Both the position numbers and the translations under genes were made by a program. A stretch of DNA of 52,901 nt from Kingella sp. (in: b-proteobacteria) (GTDB lineage: Bacteria; Pseudomonadota; Gammaproteobacteria; Burkholderiales; Neisseriaceae). This document shows positions 6,867 through 15,727 of the stretch, piece after piece. The stretch lies in NCBI RefSeq assembly GCF_030527935.1, contig NZ_JAUMZV010000014.1, positions 1 to 52,901 on the forward strand, given 5' to 3'. The notes under the pieces were generated by a model. It searched no databases and was not told the origin of the DNA. It saw nothing but the letters and a program-made list of their open reading frames with translations. Position 1 is the stretch's first letter. Every line of letters starts with the position of its first letter.

Positions 6867-9710
6867 ATGAAAGAAGCCCGCAATTTCTCCTACCTATTCG
6901 GTTCAAACGCGCCCTACATCGAAGAACTCTACGAATCCTATCTGGATAACCCCCAATCCGTTGAAGAAACATGGCAACGCTATTTTGCCAGCCTAGCCGC
7001 CACAGGCAGCGGCGCAAAAGACGTTGCCCACCGCCCCATCCAAGCATCCTTTGCCCAGCTTGCCAAGCACCCACGCCGCGCAAGCCGCAGCAGCGCAGGC
7101 TTGGATGAAGCCATGCTCAAAAAACAAATCGCCGTGCAACACCTGATTACCAACTACCGCATCCAAGGCGCAGATGCCGCCGATTTAGACCCGCTCAAAC
7201 TGCGCCACCCCCGCCCCGTGCAAGGCTTGCAGCCCGAAGAACACGGGCTCACCGCCGCCGACATGACCGTACCCTTTGGGCTAGGCGATGGCGATTTTGC
7301 CGTGGGCGGTTCAGATAAACTGCCGCTCTCTGAAATCATCAGCAAGCTCAACCGCACCTATTGCCAACACATCGGCGTGGAATATATGCACATCGGCAGC
7401 CGCGAAGAACGCCTATGGATACGCGACCGCTTTGAACACGATTTATCCACCCCCCATTTCAGCGCAGACGAAAAACGCTACATACTCAAACAAATCACCG
7501 CCGCCGAAACGCTAGAACGCTATTTGCACACCAAATACGTTGGGCAAAAACGCTTCTCGGTAGAGGGCGGCGAAAGCGCGATTGCAGGCTTAAACTATCT
7601 CATCCAAAACGCCAGCAAAGACGGCGTAGAAGAAATCATCATCGGCATGGCGCATCGCGGGCGGCTCAATGTGCTGGTGAACGCGCTGGGCAAAAAACCT
7701 GCCGATTTGTTTGCCGAATTTGAAGGCAAGCAAGACATCAAATTCCCCAGCGGCGACGTGAAATACCACAACGGTTTCAGCTCCAACATCGCCACACCAC
7801 ACGGCGCGGTGCACGTTTCGCTGGCGTTTAACCCATCGCATTTAGAAATTGTGAACCCCGTGGTGGAAGGCTCGGCACGCGCCAAACAACGCCGCCGTGG
7901 CGAAAAAGGCACCGCGCAAGTGTTGCCCGTGTTGATTCACGGCGACAGCGCGTTGATTGGCTTGGGCGTAAACCAAGCTACCTTTAACCTATCGCGCACC
8001 CGTGGCTACGGCACAGGCGGCACAGTCCACATGGTGATTAACAACCAAATCGGTTTCACCACATCCGATACCCGCGACACCCGCTCCGCCGTGTATTGCA
8101 CCGACATCGCCAAAATGGTGGAAGCCCCCATTTTCCATGTAAACGGCGACGACCCCGAAGCCGTGTGCTATGTGATTCAGGCTGCCTTAGACTACCGCCG
8201 CACATTCCACAAAGACGTGGTGGTGGATGTGGTCTGCTTCCGCAAGCTGGGGCACAACGAGGGCGACGACCCCACGCTCACCCAACCGCTGATGTATCGC
8301 GCCATCGCCCAACACAAAGGCACACGCGCCCTATACGCCGAAAAACTGGTCAGCGAGGGCGTGATAACCGCCGAGCAAGCCGAGGGCTTTGTTACCGCCT
8401 ACCGCGAAGCGTTAGACAAAGGCGAACACGTTGAACTCACTCGCCTAACTGACTACGAAAACAAATACCGCGTGGATTGGAACAAATACCAAGGCAAAGA
8501 CTGGCGCGAAAAAGTGGAAACAGGCTTGCCCGCCTCCGACATCGCGCGTTTGGCAGAAAAATTCACCGCCGTGCCCGACAACTTTGGCTTGCACAACACC
8601 GCCAAGCGCGTGATTGAGCAGCGCAAAGCGATGGCAAAAGGCGAGCAGCCGCTGGACTGGGGCATGGCAGAAACCATTGCCTACGCCAGCATGGTTACCA
8701 ACGGCACGCCCGTGCGCATTTCGGGCGAAGATTCAGGGCGCGGCACGTTCTCGCATCGCCACGCCGTGTTGCACGACACGCAACGGCAAAAACACGACTT
8801 GGGCATTTACACCCCGCTGGAACACATGGCGGAAAACCAAGCATCGTTTACCGTGATTGACAGCATTCTCAACGAAGAAGCGGTGTTGGCGTATGAATAC
8901 GGACACGCTTGCTCTGCGCCCGAGCAGCTCACCATTTGGGAAGCGCAGTTCGGCGATTTTGCCAACGGCGCGCAAGTGGCGATTGACCAGTTTATCTCGT
9001 CTGGCGAAACCAAATGGGGGCGGATGTGCGGTTTAACCGTTATCCTGCCGCATGGCTACGATGGGCAAGGCCCCGAGCATTCATCGGGGCGATTGGAGCG
9101 TTGGCTGCAACTGTGTTCCGAAGAAAATATGCAAGTGATTATGCCCAGCGAAGCCGCGCAAATGTTCCATATCTTGCGCCGCCAAACGCTGCGTTCTTAC
9201 CGCAAGCCGTTGGTGATTTTTATGTCCAAACGCTTGCTGCGCTTTAAAGATTCCACCAGCCCGCTGGCGCAGTTTGTGGAAGGCACAGCGTTCCGCCCTG
9301 TGATTGGCGATGGCTTATCGCGTGATAATAAAAACGTGAAGCGCGTGATTGTGTGCGCGGGGCAAGTGTATTACGACCTGCTGGCAGGGCGCGCCGAACG
9401 CGGTTTGGACAACGAAATCGCCATCGTGCGGCTGGAACAGCTTTATCCGATGCCGTATGCGGAATTAGCCGCCGAGTTGGCAAAATACCCCAACGCGCAG
9501 CTGATGTGGGCGCAAGAAGAGCCGAAAAACCAAGGCGCGTGGTATCAAATTCGTCATCGCTTGGAAAATGTGTTGGCGGATGCGGGTTGCGCGGGCAAAC
9601 CTTGGCAGGTTGTCGCGCGCCCTGCTAGCTCTTCGCCAGCGGTGGGCTATAGCAGCTTGCATGTGGCGCAATTGAAGCAGTTGGTGGAAGATGCGTTGAA
9701 ATTGGATTGA
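6867..9710 (+). CDS. sucA: 2-oxoglutarate dehydrogenase E1 component
   Basis: Thiamine-diphosphate-dependent decarboxylase of the 2-oxoglutarate dehydrogenase complex, which converts 2-oxoglutarate to succinyl-CoA in the TCA cycle together with E2 (sucB, downstream) and E3. At 947 aa it is typical of the family. The N-terminal FLFGSNAPYIEELYE-type E2/E3-binding segment is present (SYLFGSNAPYIEELYESYL). Further landmarks are GMAHRGRLNVL, GDSALIGLGV, the cofactor-binding stretch RKLGHNEGDDP and the C-terminal transketolase-like QEEPKNQGAW. The start follows AAAGGACAACGTGC. A DUS (ATTCAGGCTGCCT) lies in frame near 8176. The E3 gene (lpd) does not follow sucB in this window. Confidence 0.97.
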   Translation: MKEARNFSYLFGSNAPYIEELYESYLDNPQSVEETWQRYFASLAATGSGAKDVAHRPIQASFAQLAKHPRRASRSSAGLDEAMLKKQIAVQHLITNYRIQGADAADLDPLKLRHPRPVQGLQPEEHGLTAADMTVPFGLGDGDFAVGGSDKLPLSEIISKLNRTYCQHIGVEYMHIGSREERLWIRDRFEHDLSTPHFSADEKRYILKQITAAETLERYLHTKYVGQKRFSVEGGESAIAGLNYLIQNASKDGVEEIIIGMAHRGRLNVLVNALGKKPADLFAEFEGKQDIKFPSGDVKYHNGFSSNIATPHGAVHVSLAFNPSHLEIVNPVVEGSARAKQRRRGEKGTAQVLPVLIHGDSALIGLGVNQATFNLSRTRGYGTGGTVHMVINNQIGFTTSDTRDTRSAVYCTDIAKMVEAPIFHVNGDDPEAVCYVIQAALDYRRTFHKDVVVDVVCFRKLGHNEGDDPTLTQPLMYRAIAQHKGTRALYAEKLVSEGVITAEQAEGFVTAYREALDKGEHVELTRLTDYENKYRVDWNKYQGKDWREKVETGLPASDIARLAEKFTAVPDNFGLHNTAKRVIEQRKAMAKGEQPLDWGMAETIAYASMVTNGTPVRISGEDSGRGTFSHRHAVLHDTQRQKHDLGIYTPLEHMAENQASFTVIDSILNEEAVLAYEYGHACSAPEQLTIWEAQFGDFANGAQVAIDQFISSGETKWGRMCGLTVILPHGYDGQGPEHSSGRLERWLQLCSEENMQVIMPSEAAQMFHILRRQTLRSYRKPLVIFMSKRLLRFKDSTSPLAQFVEGTAFRPVIGDGLSRDNKNVKRVIVCAGQVYYDLLAGRAERGLDNEIAIVRLEQLYPMPYAELAAELAKYPNAQLMWAQEEPKNQGAWYQIRHRLENVLADAGCAGKPWQVVARPASSSPAVGYSSLHVAQLKQLVEDALKLD

Positions 9711-9719
9711 TGGGCTGTT

Positions 9720-9795
9720 TAGGCAGCCTGAAAACGAGTTGAGCGACTTTGCGCGAAGCCAAACCAGCATTGGAACAGACGTTTTCAGGCTGCCG
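9720..9795. repeat. DUS pair enclosing a GCGTAGC-type repeat after sucA
   Basis: AGGCAGCCTGAAAACGAG, then a GAGCGACTTTGCGCGAAGCCAAAC-like segment, then GTTTTCAGGCTGCC. The inverted DUS can form a terminator stem. The interior belongs to the same DUS-linked family seen at 11728, 17194, 43842 and elsewhere. Further DUS copies follow near 9841 and 9860. Confidence 0.6.
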
Positions 9796-9951
9796 ATAAT
9801 CAGCCATTCTGCGCTAGCATCCATCTTTATAAACACACATAGGCAGCCTGAAACCTATTAGCAGCCTGAAAACCATATCAAGGCAGTCTGAAACCCTATC
9901 TGAAACCTTTGCAAAACCTAAAACGCCATAAGAAATAGTAAATTCTCCGTC

Positions 9952-10049
9952 ATTCCCGCGCAGGCGGGAATCTTGGTTGAGTTTATGCAATAGATTGTTT
10001 TATAAGATGATTTTTGAATATCAAACAAGATTCCCGCCTACGCGGAAAT
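9952..10049. repeat. dRS3-bounded neisserial intergenic mosaic element
   Basis: ATTCCCGCGCAGGCGGGAAT (9952-9971) fits the neisserial dRS3 pattern ATTCCC-N8-GGGAAT exactly. A second, slightly degenerate copy in the opposite sense lies at 10030-10049 (ATTCCCGCCTACGCGGAAAT). The outer CCGTC and GACGG extend the inverted repeat. A similar pair occurs at 17044-17140. With the DUS copies this fills the 407-base gap between sucA and sucB; no gene is seen there. Confidence 0.75.
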
Positions 10050-10117
10050 GACGGCATTTCTTGTGTTTCAGGCTGCTGTTAGGGGTTTTGCAAAGGTTTC
10101 TATCTTGGAGACAAATC

Positions 10118-11320
10118 ATGATTATTGAAGTAAACGTACCCGTATTCGCCGAAAGCATCACCGAAGGCACTTTGCTCAAATGGTATAAAAAAGTGGGCGA
10201 AAGCGTTGCTCGCGATGAAACGCTAGTAGACATTGAAACCGACAAAGTGGTGCTGGAAGTGCCTGCGCCGCAAGCGGGCGTGCTGGTGGAAATCATCGTG
10301 CAAGATGGCGAAACCGTTACCACGCAGCAACTGCTCGCCAAAATTGACACCGAAGCCGCTGCCACGCAAGCCGCGCCTGCTGCTGATGCCGTTCAGGCTG
10401 CCCCTGCTGCTCCCGCATCGGCACAAGCCGCATCCAACAGCCAAGCAGGTGTTGCCATGCCTGCCGCTGCCAAGCTCGCCGCCGAAAAAGGCGTGGACGT
10501 GAGCCAAATTCAAGGCTCGGGGCGCGATGGTCGCGTGTTAAAAGAAGACGTGCTCAACGCGCCTGCCGCGCCCAAAGCTGCGCCCGCCGTTCAGGCTGCC
10601 GTTGCCCTGCCCTTGGGCGACCGCTCCGAGCAGCGCGTGCCGATGAGCCGTTTGCGCGCGCGGGTGGCGGAACGTTTGCTGGAATCGCAAGCGCAAAACG
10701 CCATTTTGACCACGTTTAACGAAGTGAACATGAAGCCCGTGATGGATTTGCGCGCCAAATACAAAGACAAATTTGAAAAAAACTACGGCGTGAAGCTGGG
10801 CTTTATGTCGTTCTTTGTGAAAGCCGCCGTTGCCGCACTGAAAAAATACCCGATTGTGAACGCATCGGTGGATGGCAAAGACATTGTTTATCATGGCTAT
10901 TTTGACATCGGCATCGCCATCGGCAGCCCGCGCGGCTTGGTTGTGCCCATTTTGCGCGATGCCGACCAAATGAGCATTGCCGACATTGAACGTGCCATCG
11001 CCGATTACGCCACCAAAGCCAAAGATGGCAAAATCGCGATTGAAGACTTAACAGGCGGCACATTCAGCATCACCAACGGCGGCACATTCGGTTCCATGAT
11101 GTCCACGCCGATTATCAACCCGCCACAATCCGCCATTTTGGGCATGCACGCCACCAAAGAGCGCGCGGTGGTGGAAAACGGCGAAATTGTGGTGCGCCCG
11201 ATGATGTATCTCGCGCTGTCCTACGACCACCGCATCATTGACGGCCGCGAAGCCGTGCTCACGCTGGTTACGATTAAAGAATTGCTGGAAGACCCCGCGC
11301 GTCTGGTGTTGGATGTTTGA
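10118..11320 (+). CDS. sucB: 2-oxoglutarate dehydrogenase E2, dihydrolipoyllysine succinyltransferase
   Basis: Core acyltransferase of the 2-oxoglutarate dehydrogenase complex. The 400-aa product has one lipoyl domain (residues 1-77) with the lipoylated Lys43 in ETDKVVLEV. An Ala/Pro-rich swinging linker follows, then an E3-binding motif (AAKLAAEKGVDVSQIQGSGRDGRV) and the catalytic domain ending in the HRIIDGREAV active-site motif. The start at 10118 follows GGAG at 10107; the upstream extension of the frame is rejected. Two DUS cores (TTCAGGCTGCC) encode VQAA within the flexible linkers, near 10393 and 10591. Confidence 0.96.
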   Translation: MIIEVNVPVFAESITEGTLLKWYKKVGESVARDETLVDIETDKVVLEVPAPQAGVLVEIIVQDGETVTTQQLLAKIDTEAAATQAAPAADAVQAAPAAPASAQAASNSQAGVAMPAAAKLAAEKGVDVSQIQGSGRDGRVLKEDVLNAPAAPKAAPAVQAAVALPLGDRSEQRVPMSRLRARVAERLLESQAQNAILTTFNEVNMKPVMDLRAKYKDKFEKNYGVKLGFMSFFVKAAVAALKKYPIVNASVDGKDIVYHGYFDIGIAIGSPRGLVVPILRDADQMSIADIERAIADYATKAKDGKIAIEDLTGGTFSITNGGTFGSMMSTPIINPPQSAILGMHATKERAVVENGEIVVRPMMYLALSYDHRIIDGREAVLTLVTIKELLEDPARLVLDV

Positions 11321-11335
11321 TGTTGCGCGGTGAAT

Positions 11336-11378
11336 AAAAGGCAGCCTGAAACTGGGGTACTGGTTTCAGGCTGCCTTT
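11336..11378 (+). terminator. Inverted DUS terminator after sucB
   Basis: AAGGCAGCCTGAAAC and GTTTCAGGCTGCCTTT pair across a short loop 16 bases after the sucB stop, with a T-run at the end. It is a classic DUS-type terminator. Confidence 0.8.
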
Positions 11379-11425
11379 GGTGTTGACAGCGATATAGGCA
11401 GCCTGAAACCTTTGCCCAAACCTAA

Positions 11426-11679
11426 GTAGGTCGGGCATTTATGCCCGACGTTTTTAAATTTATAGCGTATTAAGAACCTGTATTCACTATTTCCATAGGC
11501 AGATTTTATGAAATAAAAGCGCGGATACAAGGCAAAAAGCGCAGCAAGGTTGGACACCTTGCGAGCATTTTTAACGCAGTAGCCACGTTTTTAGGGCATA
11601 AAAGATGTCTATGGAAATAGTGAATACAGGTTCTAAAATAAATGCGTGAGTATTTGTCGGGCATAAATGCCCGACCTAC
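11426..11679. repeat. Outer inverted repeat enclosing a nested element
   Basis: The 24-base sequences at 11426-11449 and 11656-11679 are exact reverse complements, starting GTAGGTCGGGCATTTATGCC; each half is itself palindromic (GTCGGGCATTTATGCCCGAC). They flank the 162-bp AGAACC element at 11473-11634, so one repeat is nested inside the other. No gene is present between sucB and xfp. Confidence 0.75.
11473..11634. mobile_element. 162-bp non-coding element with perfect 26-bp terminal inverted repeats (MITE-like)
   Basis: Ends at 11473-11498 and 11609-11634 are exact reverse complements, beginning AGAACCTGTATTCACTATTT. The interior holds a small hairpin (GCAAGGTTGGACACCTTGC) and ACGCAGTAGCCACGTTTTTAG, with no coding potential. 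Partial or rearranged relatives occur at 6770-6831 (centre deleted) and 34411-34512 (right part only), and a more distant one of identical length at 30466-30627. A short end fragment lies near 23979. Confidence 0.75.
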
Positions 11680-11722
11680 TAAACAACAGTAAACCTTTAT
11701 TGCAAATCCTTCGCTCAAAGCA

Positions 11723-11814
11723 AAGGCAGCCTGAAAACGAGCGTAGTGAGTTTCAGCGAAGCTAAAACAGCATCTAAAAACGTTTTCAGGCTGCCTACTC
11801 TTTTTCAGGCTGCC
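11723..11814. repeat. DUS cluster with GCGTAGC-type repeat after xfp
   Basis: AGGCAGCCTGAAAACGAGCG, then TAGTGAGTTTCAGCGAAGCTAAAAC, then GTTTTCAGGCTGCCT and a third DUS ending at the xfp stop. The inverted pair can terminate xfp on the minus strand. Confidence 0.65.
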
Positions 11815-14190
11815 TTATTTTGCCAACGGCTGCCATTTCCATTCCGCCACTTCGGGAATGTCCTTGCCGTGTTCGCGGATATAGCTACGGTGGAACGCAA
11901 TGGTTTCGTCCATCTTGTTGGCAAAATCCGCCGCTTTTTCGCCGTAAACCGCTTGCGCCGCGTCTTTGGCAACGTGGAATCTGTCCATTTCCGACAACAC
12001 GCGCATATCAAACGGCGTGGTGATGTCGCCATTTTCGCGGTAGCCGTGAATGCGCACATTGTGGTTGTGGCGCGGGAAGAAAATATCGCGCACCATGTTT
12101 TCATAGCCGTGGAAGCAGAACACAACAGGTTTGTCACGGGTAAACAGGGCATCAAACGCTTCATCGCTCAAGCCGCGCGGGTCAATGCTGGGGTGGCGCA
12201 GTTTCAAAATATCCACCACATTGATAAAGCGGATTTTCAGCTCGGGATAATGCTTGTGCAGCAAGTTCACCGCCGCCAACGCTTCCATGTTTGGCTCTGT
12301 GCCCGCCGCCGCCATCACCACATCAGGCTCGCCATCGTGGCAAGTGGATGCCCATTCAATCACTTTGTAGCCTTCGCGCACCAATTCTTTGGCTTCGTCC
12401 GCGCTGTAAAACTGCGGGCGCAAGTGTTTAGACGACACGATTAAATTGATACGGTCGCGCGAAGTTAAGGCTTCACTCATCACCGCCAACAGCGTGTTGG
12501 CATCGGCGGGCAAATATTCGCGCACAAATTCGGGCTTTTTCTCTGCCAAATGGGTGAGCAAGCCAGGGTCTTGGTGGGTGTAGCCATTGTGGTCTTGCTG
12601 GAACACGGTGGAAGTGGCAATCAAGTTCAGCGATGGATAATCCTTGCGCCAAGGCGCGTGGGTTTTGCATTTGCGCAACCATTTGAAATGCTGGGTAATC
12701 ATAGAATCCACCACGCGCAAGAACGATTCGTAGCTGGCAAAAAAGCCATGTCGCCCCGTCAAAACGTAGCCTTCCAAAAAGCCTTCGGCTTGGTGTTCCG
12801 ATAATTGCGAATCAATCACCCGCCCAACAGGCGCAATCCATTCGTCATACGCCGCATCGCGCACGCCCAGCCATTGACGGTTGGTTACTTTAAACACTTC
12901 GTTCAAGCGGTTGGATTTGGTTTCATCTGGGCCAAAGATGCGGAAATTATCGGGGTTGGCGGTAATCACATCCGCCATCAAGCGTCCGCACTCAATCATA
13001 TCTTGCGCGTCTTGGCTACCGGGGGTGCCAATTTTTAGCGCGTGTTTCGTCCAATCAGGCATCACTAGGGCTTTGGGCGCAACGCCACCATTGGTAATCG
13101 GATGCACCGACATCCGTTTCGCGCCTTTGGGCGAAATCTCGCGCCATTTGTCCAAAAAGCGACCGTTGTCGTCAAACAATTCTTCTGGGCGATAGCTGCG
13201 CAGCCATGCTTCCAGCGCATCAGCGGTGCTCATATCGTGCGAATTGGTGGGAATGGGCACTTGGTGGGCGCGAAAGCCACCTTCAATCGGCTCGCTGTTC
13301 CATGTTTTCGGACCTGTCCAGCCTTTGGGAATCCGCGCCACCAACACAGGCCAGCGCGGCATGGTGGCTTGGTCTGCGCTGCGGCTGCGTGCATCTTGCC
13401 AAATCGCCAAAATGCGCTCCACCGCTTCATCCAATTTTTGCGCCATGATGGCGTGGCTATGGGCAGGGTCGATCACTTCCACAAAAATCGGCTCCCAGCC
13501 CATACCGTTGAAATATTGGGTTAATTCGGCATCGGTTTTACGCGCCAAAATGGTGGGGTTGTGGATTTTGCCGCCGTTCAAATACAAAATCGGCAACACT
13601 GCGCCATCGTTCACAGGGTTGATAAATGTGTTGCCAAACCAGCCTGCGCACAACGGCCCTGTTTCCGCTTCGCCATCGCCAATCACCGCAGCGGCGATGA
13701 TATGGGGGTTATCCAACACCGCGCCAAAAGCGTGCGATAAGGCGTAGCCCAATTCGCCACCTTCGTGGATAGACCCAGGAGTTTCAGGCGCGGCGTGCGA
13801 AGCGATGCCACCGGGGAACGAGAAGATTTTGCACAGTTTTTTTAATCCCGCTTCATCTTGCGTGATTTCGGGGTAGATGTCGGTGTAGCTGTGGTCAAGA
13901 TAGGAATTGGACACCATCACTTGCCCGCCATGCCCCGGCCCTTCAATGTAGAACATATCCACATCATATTTGTTGATGGCGCGGTTTAAATGGGCATAGA
14001 TGAAATTTTGCCCTGGCACGGTGCCCCAATGCCCGATAGGGTGCGCTTTCACATCGTTTGCCGTTAGCGGTTTTTTGAGCAATGGGTTGTCTTTTAAATA
14101 CATTTGCGCGGCGGAAATGTAGTTGGCAGCGCGCCACCAAGCATCTACTTTGGCAAGGTATTCGGGAGTATCAAATTGCGTGTTTTGCAT
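11815..14190 (-). CDS. xfp: Xylulose-5-phosphate/fructose-6-phosphate phosphoketolase
   Basis: Thiamine-diphosphate enzyme that cleaves xylulose-5-P (and often fructose-6-P) with phosphate into acetyl-phosphate plus glyceraldehyde-3-P or erythrose-4-P. The 791-aa length is normal. Family signatures are visible: IGHWGTVPGQNFIYAHLNR, EGPGHGGQ, the ThDP-binding GDGEAETGPLCAGW, and DHNGYTHQDPG in the second half. It lies downstream of ackA on the same strand, with its own likely promoter and an ackA terminator between them. Together the two enzymes convert sugar phosphates to acetate with ATP formation. The substrate preference between xylulose-5-P and fructose-6-P cannot be read from the sequence. 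Confidence 0.96.
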   Translation of the reverse strand: MQNTQFDTPEYLAKVDAWWRAANYISAAQMYLKDNPLLKKPLTANDVKAHPIGHWGTVPGQNFIYAHLNRAINKYDVDMFYIEGPGHGGQVMVSNSYLDHSYTDIYPEITQDEAGLKKLCKIFSFPGGIASHAAPETPGSIHEGGELGYALSHAFGAVLDNPHIIAAAVIGDGEAETGPLCAGWFGNTFINPVNDGAVLPILYLNGGKIHNPTILARKTDAELTQYFNGMGWEPIFVEVIDPAHSHAIMAQKLDEAVERILAIWQDARSRSADQATMPRWPVLVARIPKGWTGPKTWNSEPIEGGFRAHQVPIPTNSHDMSTADALEAWLRSYRPEELFDDNGRFLDKWREISPKGAKRMSVHPITNGGVAPKALVMPDWTKHALKIGTPGSQDAQDMIECGRLMADVITANPDNFRIFGPDETKSNRLNEVFKVTNRQWLGVRDAAYDEWIAPVGRVIDSQLSEHQAEGFLEGYVLTGRHGFFASYESFLRVVDSMITQHFKWLRKCKTHAPWRKDYPSLNLIATSTVFQQDHNGYTHQDPGLLTHLAEKKPEFVREYLPADANTLLAVMSEALTSRDRINLIVSSKHLRPQFYSADEAKELVREGYKVIEWASTCHDGEPDVVMAAAGTEPNMEALAAVNLLHKHYPELKIRFINVVDILKLRHPSIDPRGLSDEAFDALFTRDKPVVFCFHGYENMVRDIFFPRHNHNVRIHGYRENGDITTPFDMRVLSEMDRFHVAKDAAQAVYGEKAADFANKMDETIAFHRSYIREHGKDIPEVAEWKWQPLAK

Positions 14191-14234
14191 ATTTTTCTCT
14201 TTCTATCGTTGTTTACAATGGATTACGGTGTGCA

Positions 14235-14264
14235 ATCATACTCTCTTTGTCTGTGTTTTTGTAA
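14235..14264 (-). promoter_or_regulatory. Candidate sigma-70 promoter for xfp
   Basis: Read on the minus strand, TTACAA (14259-14264) and TATGAT (14235-14240) are spaced by 18 bases, about 45 bases upstream of the xfp ATG. Both boxes are near consensus and the region is AT-rich. Confidence 0.55.
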
Positions 14265-14279
14265 TAAAACTAGAATAGT

Positions 14280-14300
14280 TTGCGCATAAATTGCGCATAA
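14280..14300. promoter_or_regulatory. Tandem TTGCGCATAA direct repeat upstream of xfp promoter
   Basis: TTGCGCATAA occurs twice in tandem, separated by one base, and each unit has a palindromic TGCGCA core. It lies just upstream of the candidate -35 box of xfp, where activators often bind. The bound protein is unknown; this is an operator candidate only. Confidence 0.4.
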
Positions 14301-14302
14301 AC

Positions 14303-14338
14303 AAAGGCAGCCTGAAAACTAAATTTCAGGCTGCCTTA
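14303..14338 (-). terminator. Inverted DUS terminator after ackA
   Basis: AAAGGCAGCCTGAAA and TTTCAGGCTGCCTTA pair across a loop of a few bases, 27 bases past the ackA stop. It separates ackA from xfp. Confidence 0.75.
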
Positions 14339-14364
14339 ATGATGCTTATACCGGCGTGATTAAA

Positions 14365-15561
14365 TTACAAGCCAGACAAACGCGCGGTGTCGTGTGCAAT
14401 CATCAATTCTTCGTTGGTGGGGATGACTACGCCAGCCACAGGGCTGTTTTCGGCGGTGATGTAGCCACCATTGCCAAAGCGTGCGGCTAGGTTGCGCTCG
14501 TGGTCGGCTTTCAAGCCCAAAAATTCGCAGTATGCCAACACTTTTTCGCGGATAACATTGGAGTTTTCGCCGATGCCGCCTGTGAACACCACGGCATCCA
14601 CACCGCCTGCGGCAACTGCCATAGCGGCAACGTATTTCGCCAAGCGGTAGGAGAAAATTTCCAACGCCAATACTGCGCCTTCGTGTCCTTTTTCGGCGTT
14701 TTCTTCAATGGTTCGGCAGTCGTTAGACAAGCCTGAAATGCCGAGCAAGCCGCTTTCTTTGTTCAACATATCGGTAATTTGTTGGATGTTCATGCCTGCG
14801 TTGTTTGCCAAGAATGAGAACACGCTGGGGTCAATGTCGCCAGAGCGTGTGCCCATTACCAAGCCTTCCAATGGGGTTAAGCCCATGCTGGTATCCATAC
14901 ATTTGCCATTGCGCACGGCAGCGATGGATGCGCCGTTGCCCAAGTGGGCGATGACCAGTTTCAGGTTGCTGCTGTCTTTGCCCATAAAGCGTGCGGCTTC
15001 TTCGGCAACAAAGCGGTAGCTGGTGCCGTGTGCACCGTAACGGCGCAGACCCAAATCGGTGTAGTATTTGCGTGGGATGGCGTAGGTGTAGGCGTGTTCG
15101 GGCATGGTTTGGTGGAATGCGGTATCAAACACGGCAACATTGGGCAAGCCCACGAAGTATTTACGCGCGGCGTGGATGCCGAGCAAGTGCGCGGGGTTGT
15201 GCAAAGGCGCGAGCGGAACGCATTTTTCAATGCCTGCGATGACTTCATCTGTAATCAACACCGAGTCGCTATACAATTCGCCGCCGCTTACCACGCGATG
15301 ACCGATTGCGCCCACTTTTTCATACAGCCCCAATTTTTTCAATTCTGCCAACAGGGCTTCCACCGCACCTGTGTGGTTGGGCGCGTGTGCCAATTCAACA
15401 CGCTCTTTTTCGCCGTTTACTTTGAACGTGATGTAGGCATCGGGCAAGCCCATTTTTTCTGCCAAGCACGTCATCAACACGTCGCCGTTGTCGTTGTTTA
15501 ATACCGCGCCTTTGAGCGATGATGAGCCGCAGTTCAATACCAAAATCAGTTTATCTGTCAT
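14365..15561 (-). CDS. ackA: Acetate kinase
   Basis: Transfers phosphate between acetyl-phosphate and ADP, giving acetate and ATP. The 398-aa length is normal for the family. It starts MTDKLILVLNCGSSSLK, the diagnostic N-terminal nucleotide-binding motif, and contains FDTAFHQTMP, the HLGNGASI phosphate-binding loop, DTSMGLTPLEGL and the late VFTGGIGENS segment. The start at 15561 is chosen for this motif; a 22-codon upstream extension is not family-like. It precedes xfp on the same strand, so phosphoketolase can supply the acetyl-phosphate. No pta gene is seen nearby. Confidence 0.97.
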   Translation of the reverse strand: MTDKLILVLNCGSSSLKGAVLNNDNGDVLMTCLAEKMGLPDAYITFKVNGEKERVELAHAPNHTGAVEALLAELKKLGLYEKVGAIGHRVVSGGELYSDSVLITDEVIAGIEKCVPLAPLHNPAHLLGIHAARKYFVGLPNVAVFDTAFHQTMPEHAYTYAIPRKYYTDLGLRRYGAHGTSYRFVAEEAARFMGKDSSNLKLVIAHLGNGASIAAVRNGKCMDTSMGLTPLEGLVMGTRSGDIDPSVFSFLANNAGMNIQQITDMLNKESGLLGISGLSNDCRTIEENAEKGHEGAVLALEIFSYRLAKYVAAMAVAAGGVDAVVFTGGIGENSNVIREKVLAYCEFLGLKADHERNLAARFGNGGYITAENSPVAGVVIPTNEELMIAHDTARLSGL

Positions 15562-15638
15562 GATTGAGATGTCCTTAATAAAAAGTCGTGAAGTTAATCG
15601 GGCGCACGCCCAAAAAAACCTGCGCATTCTAGCATGAA

Positions 15639-15664
15639 AAAGCCCCCAATATTGGGGGTTTTCG
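15639..15664 (-). terminator. Rho-independent terminator after the DUF808 gene
   Basis: CCCCCAAT and ATTGGGGG form an 8-bp stem with essentially no loop beyond the closing bases, with A-runs on one side and TTTTCGTTTT on the other. Read on the minus strand it is followed by CTTTTT. It lies 64 bases past the DUF808 stop and upstream of ackA. Confidence 0.7.
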
Positions 15665-15727
15665 TTTTACTGATTTTCAGGCTGCCTTTTGTTGCGCTAC
15701 ATTGCCGCTAATCGATTTTCAGGCTGT

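Noticed and set aside
9952..10049. Possible phage attachment or integrated phage at dRS3 repeats
   Set aside because: The interval between the two 20-mers is under 100 bases with no phage genes; it is a plain intergenic mosaic element.
11426..11679. tRNA or structured RNA gene suspected from strong folding
   Set aside because: The folding comes from two perfect inverted repeats; there is no cloverleaf, T-loop or known riboswitch core.
11746..12444. 232-aa plus-strand open frame over the end of xfp
   Set aside because: Shadow of xfp; its first residues are translated DUS and GCGTAGC repeat.
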